Positions 11,617-23,433 of a stretch of DNA of 64,000 nt are shown piece after piece. Origin of the DNA: Takifugu bimaculatus. Lineage: Eukaryota; Chordata; Actinopteri; Tetraodontiformes; Tetraodontidae. The notes under the pieces are model-generated. The model saw only the letters and a program-made list of their open reading frames with translations, did not search any database and had not been told where the DNA came from. Both the position numbers and the translations under genes were made by a program. The stretch spans positions 13,301,212 to 13,365,211 of the forward strand of contig CP034983.1 in assembly GCA_004026145.2 (NCBI GenBank). The letters run 5' to 3'. Position 1 is the first letter of the stretch. Every line of letters begins with the position of its first letter.

Positions 11617-11735
11617 ATGTTAAAAGAACTCGTCTCTTCAGCTTTACTCTCATACAAAATGTCTATTTTTTCACGCCTGTGTGTTTTAACCTTTTGCGGC
11701 GCTGCTGAAAATAAAATAATGTTATAAATCTGTTC
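11617..11735 (+). other. ncapg2: ncapg2 3' UTR with poly(A) signal at 11710
   Basis: A very short 3' UTR of about 120 bp follows the stop. AATAAA lies at 11710-11715. No other signal is needed to end the transcript before ptprn2 begins. Confidence 0.75.
11710..11715 (+). terminator. ncapg2: AATAAA polyadenylation signal of ncapg2
   Basis: A canonical hexamer lies 94 bases after the stop codon, followed by T-rich sequence (ttcgtttcctttattgtgt). Confidence 0.75.
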
Positions 11736-11925
11736 ATTCGTTTCCTTTATTGTGTAAAATTCCACACGTTTTCTCAGAGGAAGTTAATGAACTCTGGATC
11801 ATTCCCCCCCATTATTTCATTATTTCTTGCTTTTCCTCATCATTGATGGCCGGCAGGTCCCCCCCCCCCCATCCATCCATCTATCCAGCCTCCGTGCGCG
11901 TCATCCGCGCCGCCGTGCGCGGCTC

Positions 11926-11933
11926 TGACGTCA
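11926..11933 (+). promoter_or_regulatory. ptprn2: Perfect CRE (TGACGTCA)
   Basis: An eight-base palindromic CREB/ATF site next to a GC box and about 280 bp upstream of the ptprn2 ATG. Confidence 0.6.
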
Positions 11934-12174
11934 CTGCCAGGGGCGGGGCTCCTCCTCCGGGCAGCTGGTGCTGTTTGTGGTGCTGAAGCGACGCCTCTGC
12001 TGCGCCTCCGTCCGCCCGCGTCTCTTCCGCTTCTCTCCCCGCAGCTTGACGCCCCTGCGAGCCCGAGTCTGGTCCCATCGCGCGTCGCTTTGCCTTAGAC
12101 TCGCGGGTTGCTTTTGTCTCCCCCCCCCCCCCCCGTGTTTTTATTCCCCCTTTTCCTCCCTGCGGAGGTGCGCG

Positions 12175-12183
12175 ATGGATTAG
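12175..12183 (+). promoter_or_regulatory. ptprn2: Minimal two-codon uORF in ptprn2 leader
   Basis: ATG GAT TAG lies 26 bases upstream of the main start. It has G at -3 and G at +4, a favourable Kozak context. If it is inside the transcript it could reduce or regulate initiation at 12210. Confidence 0.5.
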
Positions 12184-12209
12184 CGGCGGCGCCTCCAGGC
12201 AGGAGCGGT

Positions 12210-12294
12210 ATGGATCCACGGTGGTGTCCCGTCCTCCTCGCTGCATTGGCGGGCAGCCTTTGCTCCTCACCCGCCCGGGCCGACCGCAGATTTG
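12210..12294 (+). CDS. ptprn2: ptprn2 exon 1: signal peptide
   Basis: It encodes MDPRW followed by a hydrophobic core (VLLAALAGSLCSS) and a likely cleavage site after PARA, then DRRF. It ends in phase 1 at a good donor (gtaaga). The start is the first ATG in good context that opens into a signal sequence; the only nearby upstream ATG is the two-codon uORF. Confidence 0.85.
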
Positions 12295-15200
12295 GTAAGA
12301 GTCTCTCCCAGTTTGATCCCAGTTGCCTGTCTCGCTTTGGACCAGCGTGTGCTGAAGTTACATAACAGTGGCGTCTGGGCCGCCTCTCAACCGTCTGCTG
12401 CTCCTCAAAACTTGAGTTGGAGGTTCTGAGAGAAGATTCTTCCAGAGGAGCCAAATGGTCCGCAGCCAGGCCGAGAGAGGAGCGCTGGGCACCCCTGGAG
12501 AGGCTGACACATTCCGATTTAAATGTCCAACACTCTCCCGTCGGTCCTCGGAGGCTGTTGTGCTCCCAGGGCTGATTATTGCTGTGTTCTGATGCATTCA
12601 GGTGTTCCCACCCAGAACCAGACTCGCTGTTCTGAGCAAATATTTGCTGCCGGCTGATGATTCATCCTTGTTTGGAGCAGGAAGCATCCTGCAAGCGTTC
12701 TCCACTTTAGGTTCTACAAGTGTTGCAGGATCCTCGGAACCTGCGCCCGATCCTGCTGCCTCCTCCGGTTCTCGCTGTGCTTTTATTGTTTATTGTTTTG
12801 TGTGTTTGTTGTTTCTAATGAGTCCCCCAGCACGCCGCCACCATGTCGATGCTCAAGGTGTGTCGTCACGACGTGGCTGCCTGCTCAAGTGCTCGAGTAT
12901 CTGCGTCAGTTCCCTCCTGACGATGAAAAGAGAGGCTTCAGAACAGTTTGGCTACGCTAGCTCCACAATTTTCAGTTTACTTTTAAAGTAAATCTTTGTC
13001 CAACATCATATCAGTCAAATCTTTCATAAACACTTTAATATAGATGCATATTGATTCAGCTAATCCTGAAACTGGGGACCTCAGGAAGATGTAGATGTAT
13101 GCCAGCGGGGAAGTGGCTAGCTAATCCTACACTTACAAAAGTATTTTCCCTCAATGTGCAGGAGAATTATCTCATTAGCTTCATTTGCTAAGACCAAACA
13201 TGATGGAAAAATAGATGCTAACACAAACACCAGGGCGACAGAGGCTAGCGCAGCGTGTCTTGGCTATCTCTAATGATTTTCCTTTACCAAATTATTATTA
13301 GCGTTGATCAGGACCAGTCTCATTTAGCTGTAATGCTATATTGTTTCAATTTGTGCCGGAGATCATGTGATCAACTTATTTGTTCTCTCTGATTGCTGTT
13401 TGCCGTCACCATAAAAATCTTTACTGCTCTGGGGAACTTGGGTCAGACCATTTGTTGACAAAGGATTGTACCATGTTGGCGATGACCCGACGCATCGCTC
13501 GAGGTCACGCACGCGCTAACGTCAACGTGCTTCATGTTTTGTTACGTTGCAGCTAGCAGCCCCTGGCTTGTTAAGATTCCGTCCAGGTCGCATTAACACA
13601 GCGCAACATTGCAAATTCAAACAGGTGAAAATCTTGTCGTTCATTAAGCCGACAACCAGCTGCCGACGCAAAAGTCGAACTTTCATTACATTTGCGGACT
13701 CTGCCGTGCTGAAAATAGAGATATAATCAAACAGAACACAGGGTGCCACCTAGCTTCTGACGTTACCTTAAAATGCTAACATTCAGCTCAGCTCCTGACT
13801 CTCCTTAATGACACATTCCCATGCTAGTTTAGCATCTTTGATAAAGGGGAAAACACATTGTTGAGCATCACCTTTGCTGCTTCACTTATAGCTCTGAAAC
13901 ATTCTGTTTCACCTAGAGATGTTTGTACTGTGCTAGCAACCACAAGGCTATGGCTTTGTTTGTGCCACGCAGGTATAGCATTGCACTTTATCTTTGAAGC
14001 CAGCTTACTGTGGGTAAAACAACATGGACTTTGTGTGGGAGGACAGAGCATTTTGACCGTGTGCCGTTAGCCTCTCATGCTAACAAGTAGCTGGCTGAGC
14101 AGTTTTGATTCATCAGTGCTTTTCTAAGTGTCCACAAAGGCCTCATGATGCAAACTCTGTTGATTTGTGTTTGTTTTTTCCCTAAACAAGGACTTTTAAA
14201 GAGCGTTTGTTATTATTTACAAAGCCTGTTTCCCAGCTGAGCGTAATTATTTGCACTTCGGTGTTTCCTTCTGTCTCGCGCTGTTGAATGTTAATAAAAG
14301 CCAGTCGAATCCGTGCGGAACTCACTCCTGAATTCGCTGTTTTCACCAGTTTTGTGTTCTTTAAAGTCTGGCGACGCTGACACAAGAGAGGCGGCGCGGA
14401 GCCGCCTGGATATTCCCAGTCTGGGGCGCCGCCGCCACCGCCGCGGCTGCTGCGAGAGGAGTGCGACGTTTCTTTGTGACTCAACAGATGCTCGGAGGAG
14501 TGTGTTGGCTCCGAGTCTGTTGAGTGTTCCGGTTCTGTTTCCATCACAGCAGAAGGTGACAGAACCCGTGCAGCTAGCGTGTTGAGGCGCTCCGCCCAAA
14601 GGTTTTAGGTGACGCGTGCCGCTCAAGGTCAACGTGAAGGTGACAGTAACACGGTGATACGGTCCTGAAGTCGGAGGAACTATTTCTTTGGTTTTTGTCA
14701 AAGCGGTGAAATATATATCATGCTAGTCTAAATTAAACCACACTGTTACATAATAGGTCAAACAGGAAAAAGGAACAACGTTTCCAAAGCCCCCCCCACC
14801 ATCATCGCAGGGAAGGAGGCTATAAATCCCCTCCTGTGCTTGTGCACTCGGACAAGGACGCCTCTGCCTTTAAACGACTCCAGCGACTTTCCGCCGTTGC
14901 TGAAATTAATCACGACGTAATTTAATCACCACAAGCGGCTCAGGTCCAACTTCCTGTCTTTATTTGTCACACAATTCTCACTAAAGTGCCATTAAAGCAG
15001 CAATTCCCAAAGCTGCTCATGGATTAAACGTCGACATCGAGAACCTTTGATGCTACCAGACTGACTACGGTTCCTTGAACGCACCGTGGGCAAGTGTGCA
15101 ACAGCCCTGCACTTGTTAGCCGAGCTGTAAACCAGCCTTCCCAGTTAGCGTTTAGGCTAACGTGCATCCCAGCGCAGCACTTTCCTGGAAGCCTTGAACT

Positions 15201-18200
15201 TCCCAGACCGACGGCAAAATGACTCGTGACCAACCACAATGTCGTTCTACCCTCCATCATGCGCCCAGCCCGAACACCATTAGGCTGTAATGAGGTTCAA
15301 GCAGCTCTCATAAGAGATAAATGATTTACTTCCTCCGAGGGGCCGGAGATTTCCCTCCGGGGGGCCACAGAAAGGACGCCGCTCAGCTGTCTGACTCGCC
15401 GCTATTCCGCAGCTCGACGCCAGACACACCTCGGAAGAGCGGGGGAAAAGCAAGCGTCTGAATCATTCATCGCAGGGCACAAAGAAGGTCAAGCCAGCCT
15501 ATTTCTGGGTCTTCCGTTGCCTCGGTGACGGCTGCCATCTTTAATTCATGGCAATCTTCTGGACTGTCGCCCGGAGCGGGAAACATAGTGACGGAGCGTC
15601 ACCTGCCTGGAAATTCTGACAAATTCCCAGGAAACATCATTTCCAACCGTGTGCAGCCACGCTTCCCTGGATGTGGCGACGCTCGCGGCTCCAGTCCGAA
15701 CTCCCACGCTCCCTTGCTTCAAGCTAGCGCTAAACATCCGCGTTATTGATTAACTAGAACTGATTTACTGTCTGATGTGTTACAATTAACCACTAATTAA
15801 TTAATAGCTAATCATTAAGCTTCTGAGCGACAAGCTAGGTTACTTTATCTAACGCGTGGAGCGCTAGCGAAGCAGGAGCTGCTAAAAGCTGCCAACGTGC
15901 TTCAAGCGGAGGTGAATTTGTTCTCTTCTCCATCCCTCTTTTATCCCACCGGCTAGAAATGGCTTTGTTGGCGAGGAATAATGAGTCAGGAGTCCTTGGC
16001 GGCCACCAGAACAGGAGGAATGAAGTCGGTCATTTAAAAGCGTGCCAGACTCCCAGCATCCTCCTTGGCCCAGCGCACAGATGGCGTCCCAGCGATGGCC
16101 GACCACCTGTAGGCTGACAGTAAACGCATCGCGGGAGACTGAGATTCAGCGATCAGCGTTCATGTTCACCAAAAGCACCTTTCAGATGTTCCCTGCGAGC
16201 TGCGAATTAGGTCACGCTGTTGCTAATTTTGGAGCGATGCCGCGACACACGTAGCATACCTGTTATCACCATCCTCCGCTAACGGCTGTTTTCACACAGA
16301 GGACTCGTTTTTAATCTGTGTTTATATGAGGCTAGCTCTCTTTTCTCACAACACTTGAATCTGTTTCTTGTTTAGAGAGCGCCGTGCACTGTAGCATGCT
16401 AGCGAGGCCAGGCTAAGGTTCTCTGCTGAAGTTCTTCACATGCTAAGTGAAGCAGACGTACGTGCGAGACTGCAGTTTTTAAGCTGTCAATCATGGCTGG
16501 AGCTGACAGAACTGTCACTAATCATCAACATGACAATTCTCACCCTGACTCGCTTTCGTCGTCTGCCTGCGTCTATGCTAACATCCCCCTTTTCAATCAG
16601 CAGCATCCACAATGATTACATTTTAATTAAAAGCCTCCATTTTAATCATCTCTGCCCCGTCGTCGCAGAAAGAGGGTGAGGCGTTATCAATCCGGCGTCC
16701 CCGTCACTCACGCACGCTATGCTTCATTAAATGGAAGGTTGTAATTAATATCGAGAGCTGACGAGGCCTCCCAGAGCAGCCAATGAATTAAGCGGCGGCG
16801 ATGAGGAGGTGAGGTCGAGAGGCGAAGATGGCTGTACAAGGCCATTCGCTTCAGTCGCTCTTCGGTTCGGCTTCGGTCATCTTCAAAACAAATTCTTAAT
16901 GAATCTTAATTAATAGGATACACATTGTCACAAAAAGCGAGTTTTCAAGCTGTGGTGTGCGGGCCCCTTGTGGTTCACAAAGGCATTGGACACCGTCTGT
17001 CCAGTGGGGATATTCTGGAATATGTGGCTCTACCAGGTTGGATCTCATTGGTATGACTTCGTGGCTTATTATGTCCACACTAATCCTGAAAATCCACCTA
17101 AAACATCTAAAACATTAACAAAAAAAATCCCCAAAAAACTTGACAAAATGCCAACTGTGGTCATCCCCAGGCGAGCGCCGCTACATCTCTTTAGAACGCG
17201 ACCTGAAATGAGAGGGTGTCATTGATGAAAGGAGCTGTTATCACGTCTGAGAACTTTAATAATCCTCACAGGCTAATGAAGCCAGTGATGGATCCACAGA
17301 CCCAAACAAACTTCTGGATGCCTGTCATGATTAAGAGGCTTCCCAGTCCAATATCCCTGGGTTATTAGCGGTCATGAGCTGCCCCGCGCTAACTAAACCA
17401 GGCTGAGATAGAAATAACAAGAAGAATCTGTGGTTATTGTCCAGGTTTGACTCTCCAAACAAGTTTTGTCCACCTTAAGGTTCTCGCAGCTCTGGTGTTT
17501 GGGAACATTAGCCGCCGTGTTGATGTAATAGCGTCATACACAGGACAACAGACGTCATGCTAATTGATGATTGATGACCATTAGCAGCAAGGCCGCGGCC
17601 ACAGCTAATGTAGCACGTGACACGGCTACGTTTTTGAGGATGCGTTAGCGTTTACTCTACATTATAGCATGTGCTAGAGCAAATCAAGCCGTAGCTAATA
17701 GGATTATAGCGAATGAATGTATTTTAGCGTAATTCACTTAGCATTTTCTCAATAGAACGTGCTAGAAAATGAAGGATGATGATGATGATGATGATGATTG
17801 TGTTTTCTCCTCCAGGTTGCCTGTTTGAAGACGAGCTCTGCGCGCCGTACGAGTTCTGCGTCAACGGTAGGCCCTGGTTTTTTACGTCCAACTCAGCCCC
17901 AACCTCTGACCAGGTTCCGTTTTATTTTCACTATCAGTCATTCAGGCGCGTCTGATATGTGCGTCAGTGTGGACCGTTACCATGACGACGCCTCACCCCG
18001 CTGGTGGAGGGCCTGTCACCTGGCAGATTCGCGCGTGGTTTTTGATTTCTCAACGTGGCTGCTGATGATCGTCGCTGTGCTGAAAAGGTTAATGTATTCT
18101 GGGGCTCTGGGTGGCTGCAGCAGGCCGCAGGCGCGGAGCCCCAGGAGACGCTGAGCCACCTTACATTTATTTGTTTGTGGGAACGCTTGGACGGCGGAGG

Positions 18201-21200
18201 AGGGTCGTGTTCGGACTTCCCAGCCTTCCTCCTTTCCCCCCTGATACCCTCTTGATGAGACGTGATGTAGCTGCGCGGTAAATCTCGTTATACGACCTGT
18301 CGCTCCGCAGCAGCCGGAGGACGGCGTGGGTGTAACCGGGCCTCGCATCAGCCCGTCCCCACGTCCCTGAAGGAGTAACCTGGTTTATTCTGGGCTGGGA
18401 CGCTCGCTCTTCCTGACGCGTGCTGTTGCTATGCGACGTGTCAGAGGGGGGCACTGGTTATTTGGGGCTTTGCCAGTTTACTGGATCGGCCATCTTCCCG
18501 TGATGACGTCACCTGCTGCTGCGGACCAGGAAGTGGCCCTGCAGAGCCAAACAACCTCAACGGCTGTCACTGATTGAATCGGTCAATAACCATCCACAAT
18601 AAATCATGCTAGCTCTTTGATCCCTTAAGTCTCTGAGGGGGAGGGGCTTCCTTGATGTTCCTTTAAAGGCAGATGTGGTCATCTGGAGGCTACATTTTGA
18701 TTTGATGGCGCTTTCAGGAGGTTACGCTCGGCTAAAAGCACCAAACACTCAAGCAGCCTGAATTAGCCACGCCCCTCGCCCAGTCCAAAGTATCCCCGCC
18801 CTCCCCGAGTTATCCCTGCCCTCTCTGGACTATCCCTGCCCTTTCTGTGTTATCCCCGCCCTTTCTGTGTTATCCCCGCCCTTTCTGTGTTATCCCCGCC
18901 CTTTCTGTTTTATCCCCACCCTCCCCGAGTTATCCCCGCCCTCTCTGGATTATCCCCGCCCTTTCTGTGTTATCCCCGCCCTCCCGAGTTATCTCCGCCT
19001 TCCATGCTGCATTTAACCCGAGGTCAAGGTCGTACCTGCGGCAGCTCATCACGAAGTCTCGAGGCAACGAGAGCAAAATCTTTCCGAGTGCGTTGTGGAT
19101 CTGCGAGATCCCGAGAGTGGATCCCCATTGGCTGTGCGAGCGTGCTGTCGTCATGAATTCAAAGCTGCATTTTCAGACACAAACAGGCCCAGATGGTGCG
19201 TGACCACTTCATTCCTACTTTTCCAATCACTGGAGCTTTTGTCTCTCCTCCACACGGGTCAACTGCCTGTTCCTGGTCTGGCTGCGTTTGTGACCGTTGG
19301 GGGGGGGGGGCAACATCGGGATTCACAGCAGGAATTCCGTATCCCTGTAAACACGGCGCTCATCCAGATGCGGCGGCCTGTTCTTTGGGGGGAAAATCGC
19401 ACGTTTAAAGTGACTAACTGAAGCTGTTTAAACACGTCTGAGCTGTGATTTACTCTCCTCTGAGGTGAGAACCGCTGTCATAAAAAACAACCCCCGATTC
19501 CTAACGCGCTCACCCCCCCCTGTTTGCCTCCCCGCTTGTGTCTGGTTGCTAAAAGGATTGCCCCTGATGTTGGAGCGGGATGGTGGCTGTTGCCAGGGCA
19601 ACCAATGACCATGTCTCCCTTCAGTTATTATGTAATATGCGCTCCCAGAGTTGAGAACCGACGTCAGACCTCTGCGATCGAAGCCCATTTTGCCCGTAAA
19701 CATCAGAAAAGGACGAAAGCGCGTCGCTGTCGGCGAATCGAGCCCATCTGACGATCTGCTCTTCCGTAGGTGGGAAGTTTCTCCTCCGAGATCCTAAAAT
19801 AACTCTCGCTGCCTTGTCTGCACAGATCCGCCACCTCCCACTGACTACTTCCTGCGCAAAGCTGTCATTTTCCCGCTCGGCGGCGGCGGCGGTGGCGGTG
19901 GCGGGAAGGTGCGGGGGTGGTTCTATGGAATCTGATTCCAATTCCAGAGTCGTCACCAGGGTCGGTGTCCCAGGATGCCGCCGAAGCAGCAGACAGCAGC
20001 ACGGAAAGAACAGCGATGCGTGATTTAGCATCAGCCGCGCCGCTGATGTTAGCCGTCGGTGTCCGACATCGTGGGGCTAATTAACGGGAAGCTGTCGCGC
20101 GTGACAACATGGTGATTCGCATCATTATTCCCCAGGCCCGTCGCTGCCGTGTACGAGCACTCCCACGTGGTCGCACGCACGGCTGCACGTGCACGTACTG
20201 GAGAGAAAAAGAAAATCTGTCTGAAGTGGACTTTCAAGGGTTCGTTCATTTGTATTCCGGACGCCGGATCAACATTCTGACCCTCCTGCGCCTCCGCAGC
20301 CCAGACTAGTCGGGGCTGATAGGGTCTGTGGCGTGGGTTGCCTAGCAACCGGTATTGAGCCAGGCGCGAGGCCCGCCGATAGGGAGATTAGCAGGGGTCC
20401 CTGATAAAGTCCTTCCTGTCACGAATGGCCGCTTATCGCGCCGCCGTCAGACGAGAAATGTCAGCCATTAGCTCCCATAAAACAGGTGATTACAGACAGA
20501 GCGCAGGTGTCGTGCGCCATTACTCCATTTAAACCGACGCCTCGCCGCCGCTCCACTTTGTTCGTGTTCAGAGAAATTTCTCATCCTTTCAATGTCTCTT
20601 TTCTTTCGCTGCAGATGGAGTGTTCGGAAGGTGTCAGGAGCTGGCTGGCGCCGACCTGCACACGTACCAGCTCTCTTCCTCGGCTCTCCAACGCCTCAGG
20701 ATCCTCCTCCAGAAACTGGCACGTAAAGGTACGCGCGCCTGTCATTGTCTGAGTGCTTTTATACCCCGCAGACAGGTACAGGAGTGACAGGAAGTGCTTG
20801 TCAGCGTCTGCGTGGGTAAAACCAGCCAGAGAAGTCAAGCTGTCTCTTTGGCGAGGAGAGACTCTGAGTCCTACTGGGCCATTGTTCTGGCCGGCTGAGT
20901 CTGGCAGCCATTTTAACTGGTTCCCATAGTGGGAGGACACCGAGAGCTAATTCTCCTGCTCAAAAGGTGCGAGCTAGTCACAACAGGTTCCCACCTAGAG
21001 ACCATTTACTGCAGAAACAGTGTCCTTGTAATCTAATTGTCCCCAGAATTTCAGTTTTAGATGTAGTGGGACATATTTTTGAACCTTTTCTGGTTAATTA
21101 ATCATCAAACAGACAGGTGCCTCCATGATTTCTTAATATTTATGTATTTATCATTGGAGAAAATAACTAATAGTACACTTAGTAGTGCAGGGCAGACCTA

Positions 21201-23398
21201 TGAATTACAGCACCCAACACTGTGGAGATGTCGTGACCACCAGGGGGCAGTATACACCTTTGCTTTACGCCTGTTCGTAATTGGCTGTGCGCGTCACCCA
21301 GAGCTTAATACGGTCTAACAGGCGTGAACCCAAAAAAATAATCATTAAGAGGAAGGAGACGAAATATATTTTTAAAAAAGCAGAAAGAGGCGGAAAAACA
21401 CAGGCGCCCTGATGAATATTAACCCAGGCGAAACTGCACATTCATCTAAATCACTGCTGAAAACACAAGTAAGAGTGAGGAAGATTAGCAGAGATCTGCT
21501 GTGTCTCCCCCACCGGCCTCCTTTTTATTAGCGATGTTTAATCTTTCCACACTTTGGTTCTCTCCTTGTGTTTAGAGACGCACATTTACAGGCACTGCAG
21601 ACATGACATCATCATCTTTTACCCCCCCTCCCCACCTTCTGCCTCCACATCCACGGACCACTGAGAGCATCACCTCCGAATGAGTCCGCTACACACCCGC
21701 TAATGTCTGCTGACATATTATTCTTATCATCCCGGGAGCCACTGAAGTGTCATCTCAGAGATGTGCCGCAACCTATTGTACCGTAACATGAATAGAAGAG
21801 GTGACAGAAGTGTGTATGTGTGTGTGTATATGGGGGAGGGGGGGAGCATCAATAGCATCGATTTACAACCCTCCTTATCTTGCATCAGCGGTGCAGGTAG
21901 GAATCAAACAATCTGTGTCCGCCTCGCAGCACTGGCGTCGTTCAGATCAATTATTGACCCTGCGCGGTAAAGGGTCTGGATGGTCTGGCTCCCCCCCCCC
22001 CACCCCCGGCTGGAGCGTTCTGTCGGGTGTCACATGTTTACCATCAACCCTTCTGAAGGCGAGAGCCCATGAAATGAGTGCAGATGGCTTTTAGAGTTGA
22101 AGATTAGCTCAAGATTAGCCGCGTGGAGCCGCAGCGATTCTGATAAACTGTGAGCTAATCCACGTTTCTAATTTGATGAACAATATTGCATATTAAAACT
22201 GACCTTTTAATTGAATTTACTTTGCTAATTGAACCCCCCCCCCCCCCACCAGCATCATGGCTAATTAGCCAAACCAAGAAAGACAGGTTTTAATTTTTCG
22301 CTCTTTACAACTAATAGATAAAACTTCATGTTTACCTGAGCATTAGTGCGCCATTAGCTCTGTTTGGAGGTGATTTTAGAGAGGAATCTTTAGGATTTTG
22401 TCATTGTTTCAGTCATTTCTGGAAACAAAGCTGAACAGAAGATAGAAGGATGTCAATATTTGTGCGGGTCCCCCTCCAGTGTTGCTAGCAAACAAATTTG
22501 GGGGACGACCTTTCACTTGTCACCTAAAATCTATCACTTCTGTGTCGGCGTCGAAGCGTATAAACGAATCACTGCCGGTTTATATGAAACTGAAGACGAT
22601 GGTTCCAAAGCAATGAGGGAGACGTCGAGCTTCAAGCCCTCGCCATCACAGAGAATCACGCCAGATTAACGCCCGTGCTCTTGATATATCACAGCAGACT
22701 TCACTAAGGTGCAATCAATTGATCCGCCAACCCCGCAGACGGTGGCGGATACTCTCCCGCTGCAGAGGAGGCGAGTCTGATGATGGATCGCAACATTTGC
22801 GTTCGTGGTATTGACAGGAAGGTGCAGTCAGCGGAGATAAAATGACAGGAACTGCTCCTGAAACCCCACATTTTCTCTGAAACAGCATCTGTTTCTCCTT
22901 TGTTCCGCTTGTTTCCGCTACTCCCAGGTGATCAAAGGCCAGGCAGAATCAAACACATAATATAACTACAGTTTAAAAAAACTATAGTGAAAAGGTTTTT
23001 AAAATGGCATATTAGCTGTAAAGCTAGTTCTCGGTTAAAATGAAACATAAATGTTGGACAATAAACAAAAGTGTTGGACAATAAAAAAGTATTCCAGTGA
23101 TTGAACAATCCCACCGTGGGGTCTGCCAAAGAGACTGCTGTTTTGTTTTTTTTAATCTAAAATTTGGATTGACATATTTCGCTTTGGCTAATTAAATGAA
23201 ACATGCTGCTAAATTATTCACGCGCTCTCCCATCACTTCCTCAAAAATCAGTCGGTGGACAGAAGCAAAGGAAAAGGGGAAAATCTGCATTTCAAAAAAA
23301 CGCCAGATGAAACCACAAGACATGTCGACTGGATGCCATCTAATAGGCTTTGAATATTTAGGACTCCCCCCCAACCCACACCCACACACACCCGCACC

Positions 23399-23433
<35 letters not shown>

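Larger units (their letters stand above)
11880..12209 (+). promoter_or_regulatory. ptprn2: ptprn2 promoter and 5' leader (CpG-rich)
   Basis: This GC- and CpG-rich block lies within about 500 bp of the ncapg2 poly(A) signal. It contains a perfect palindromic CRE (TGACGTCA, 11926-11933) and, six bases later, a GC box (GGGGCGGGGCT, 11940-11950). There is no clear TATA box. A C-rich run at about 12120-12134 lies in the probable leader. A cAMP-responsive, Sp1-supported promoter would suit a neuroendocrine vesicle gene, but this is inferred from motifs. Confidence 0.6.
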
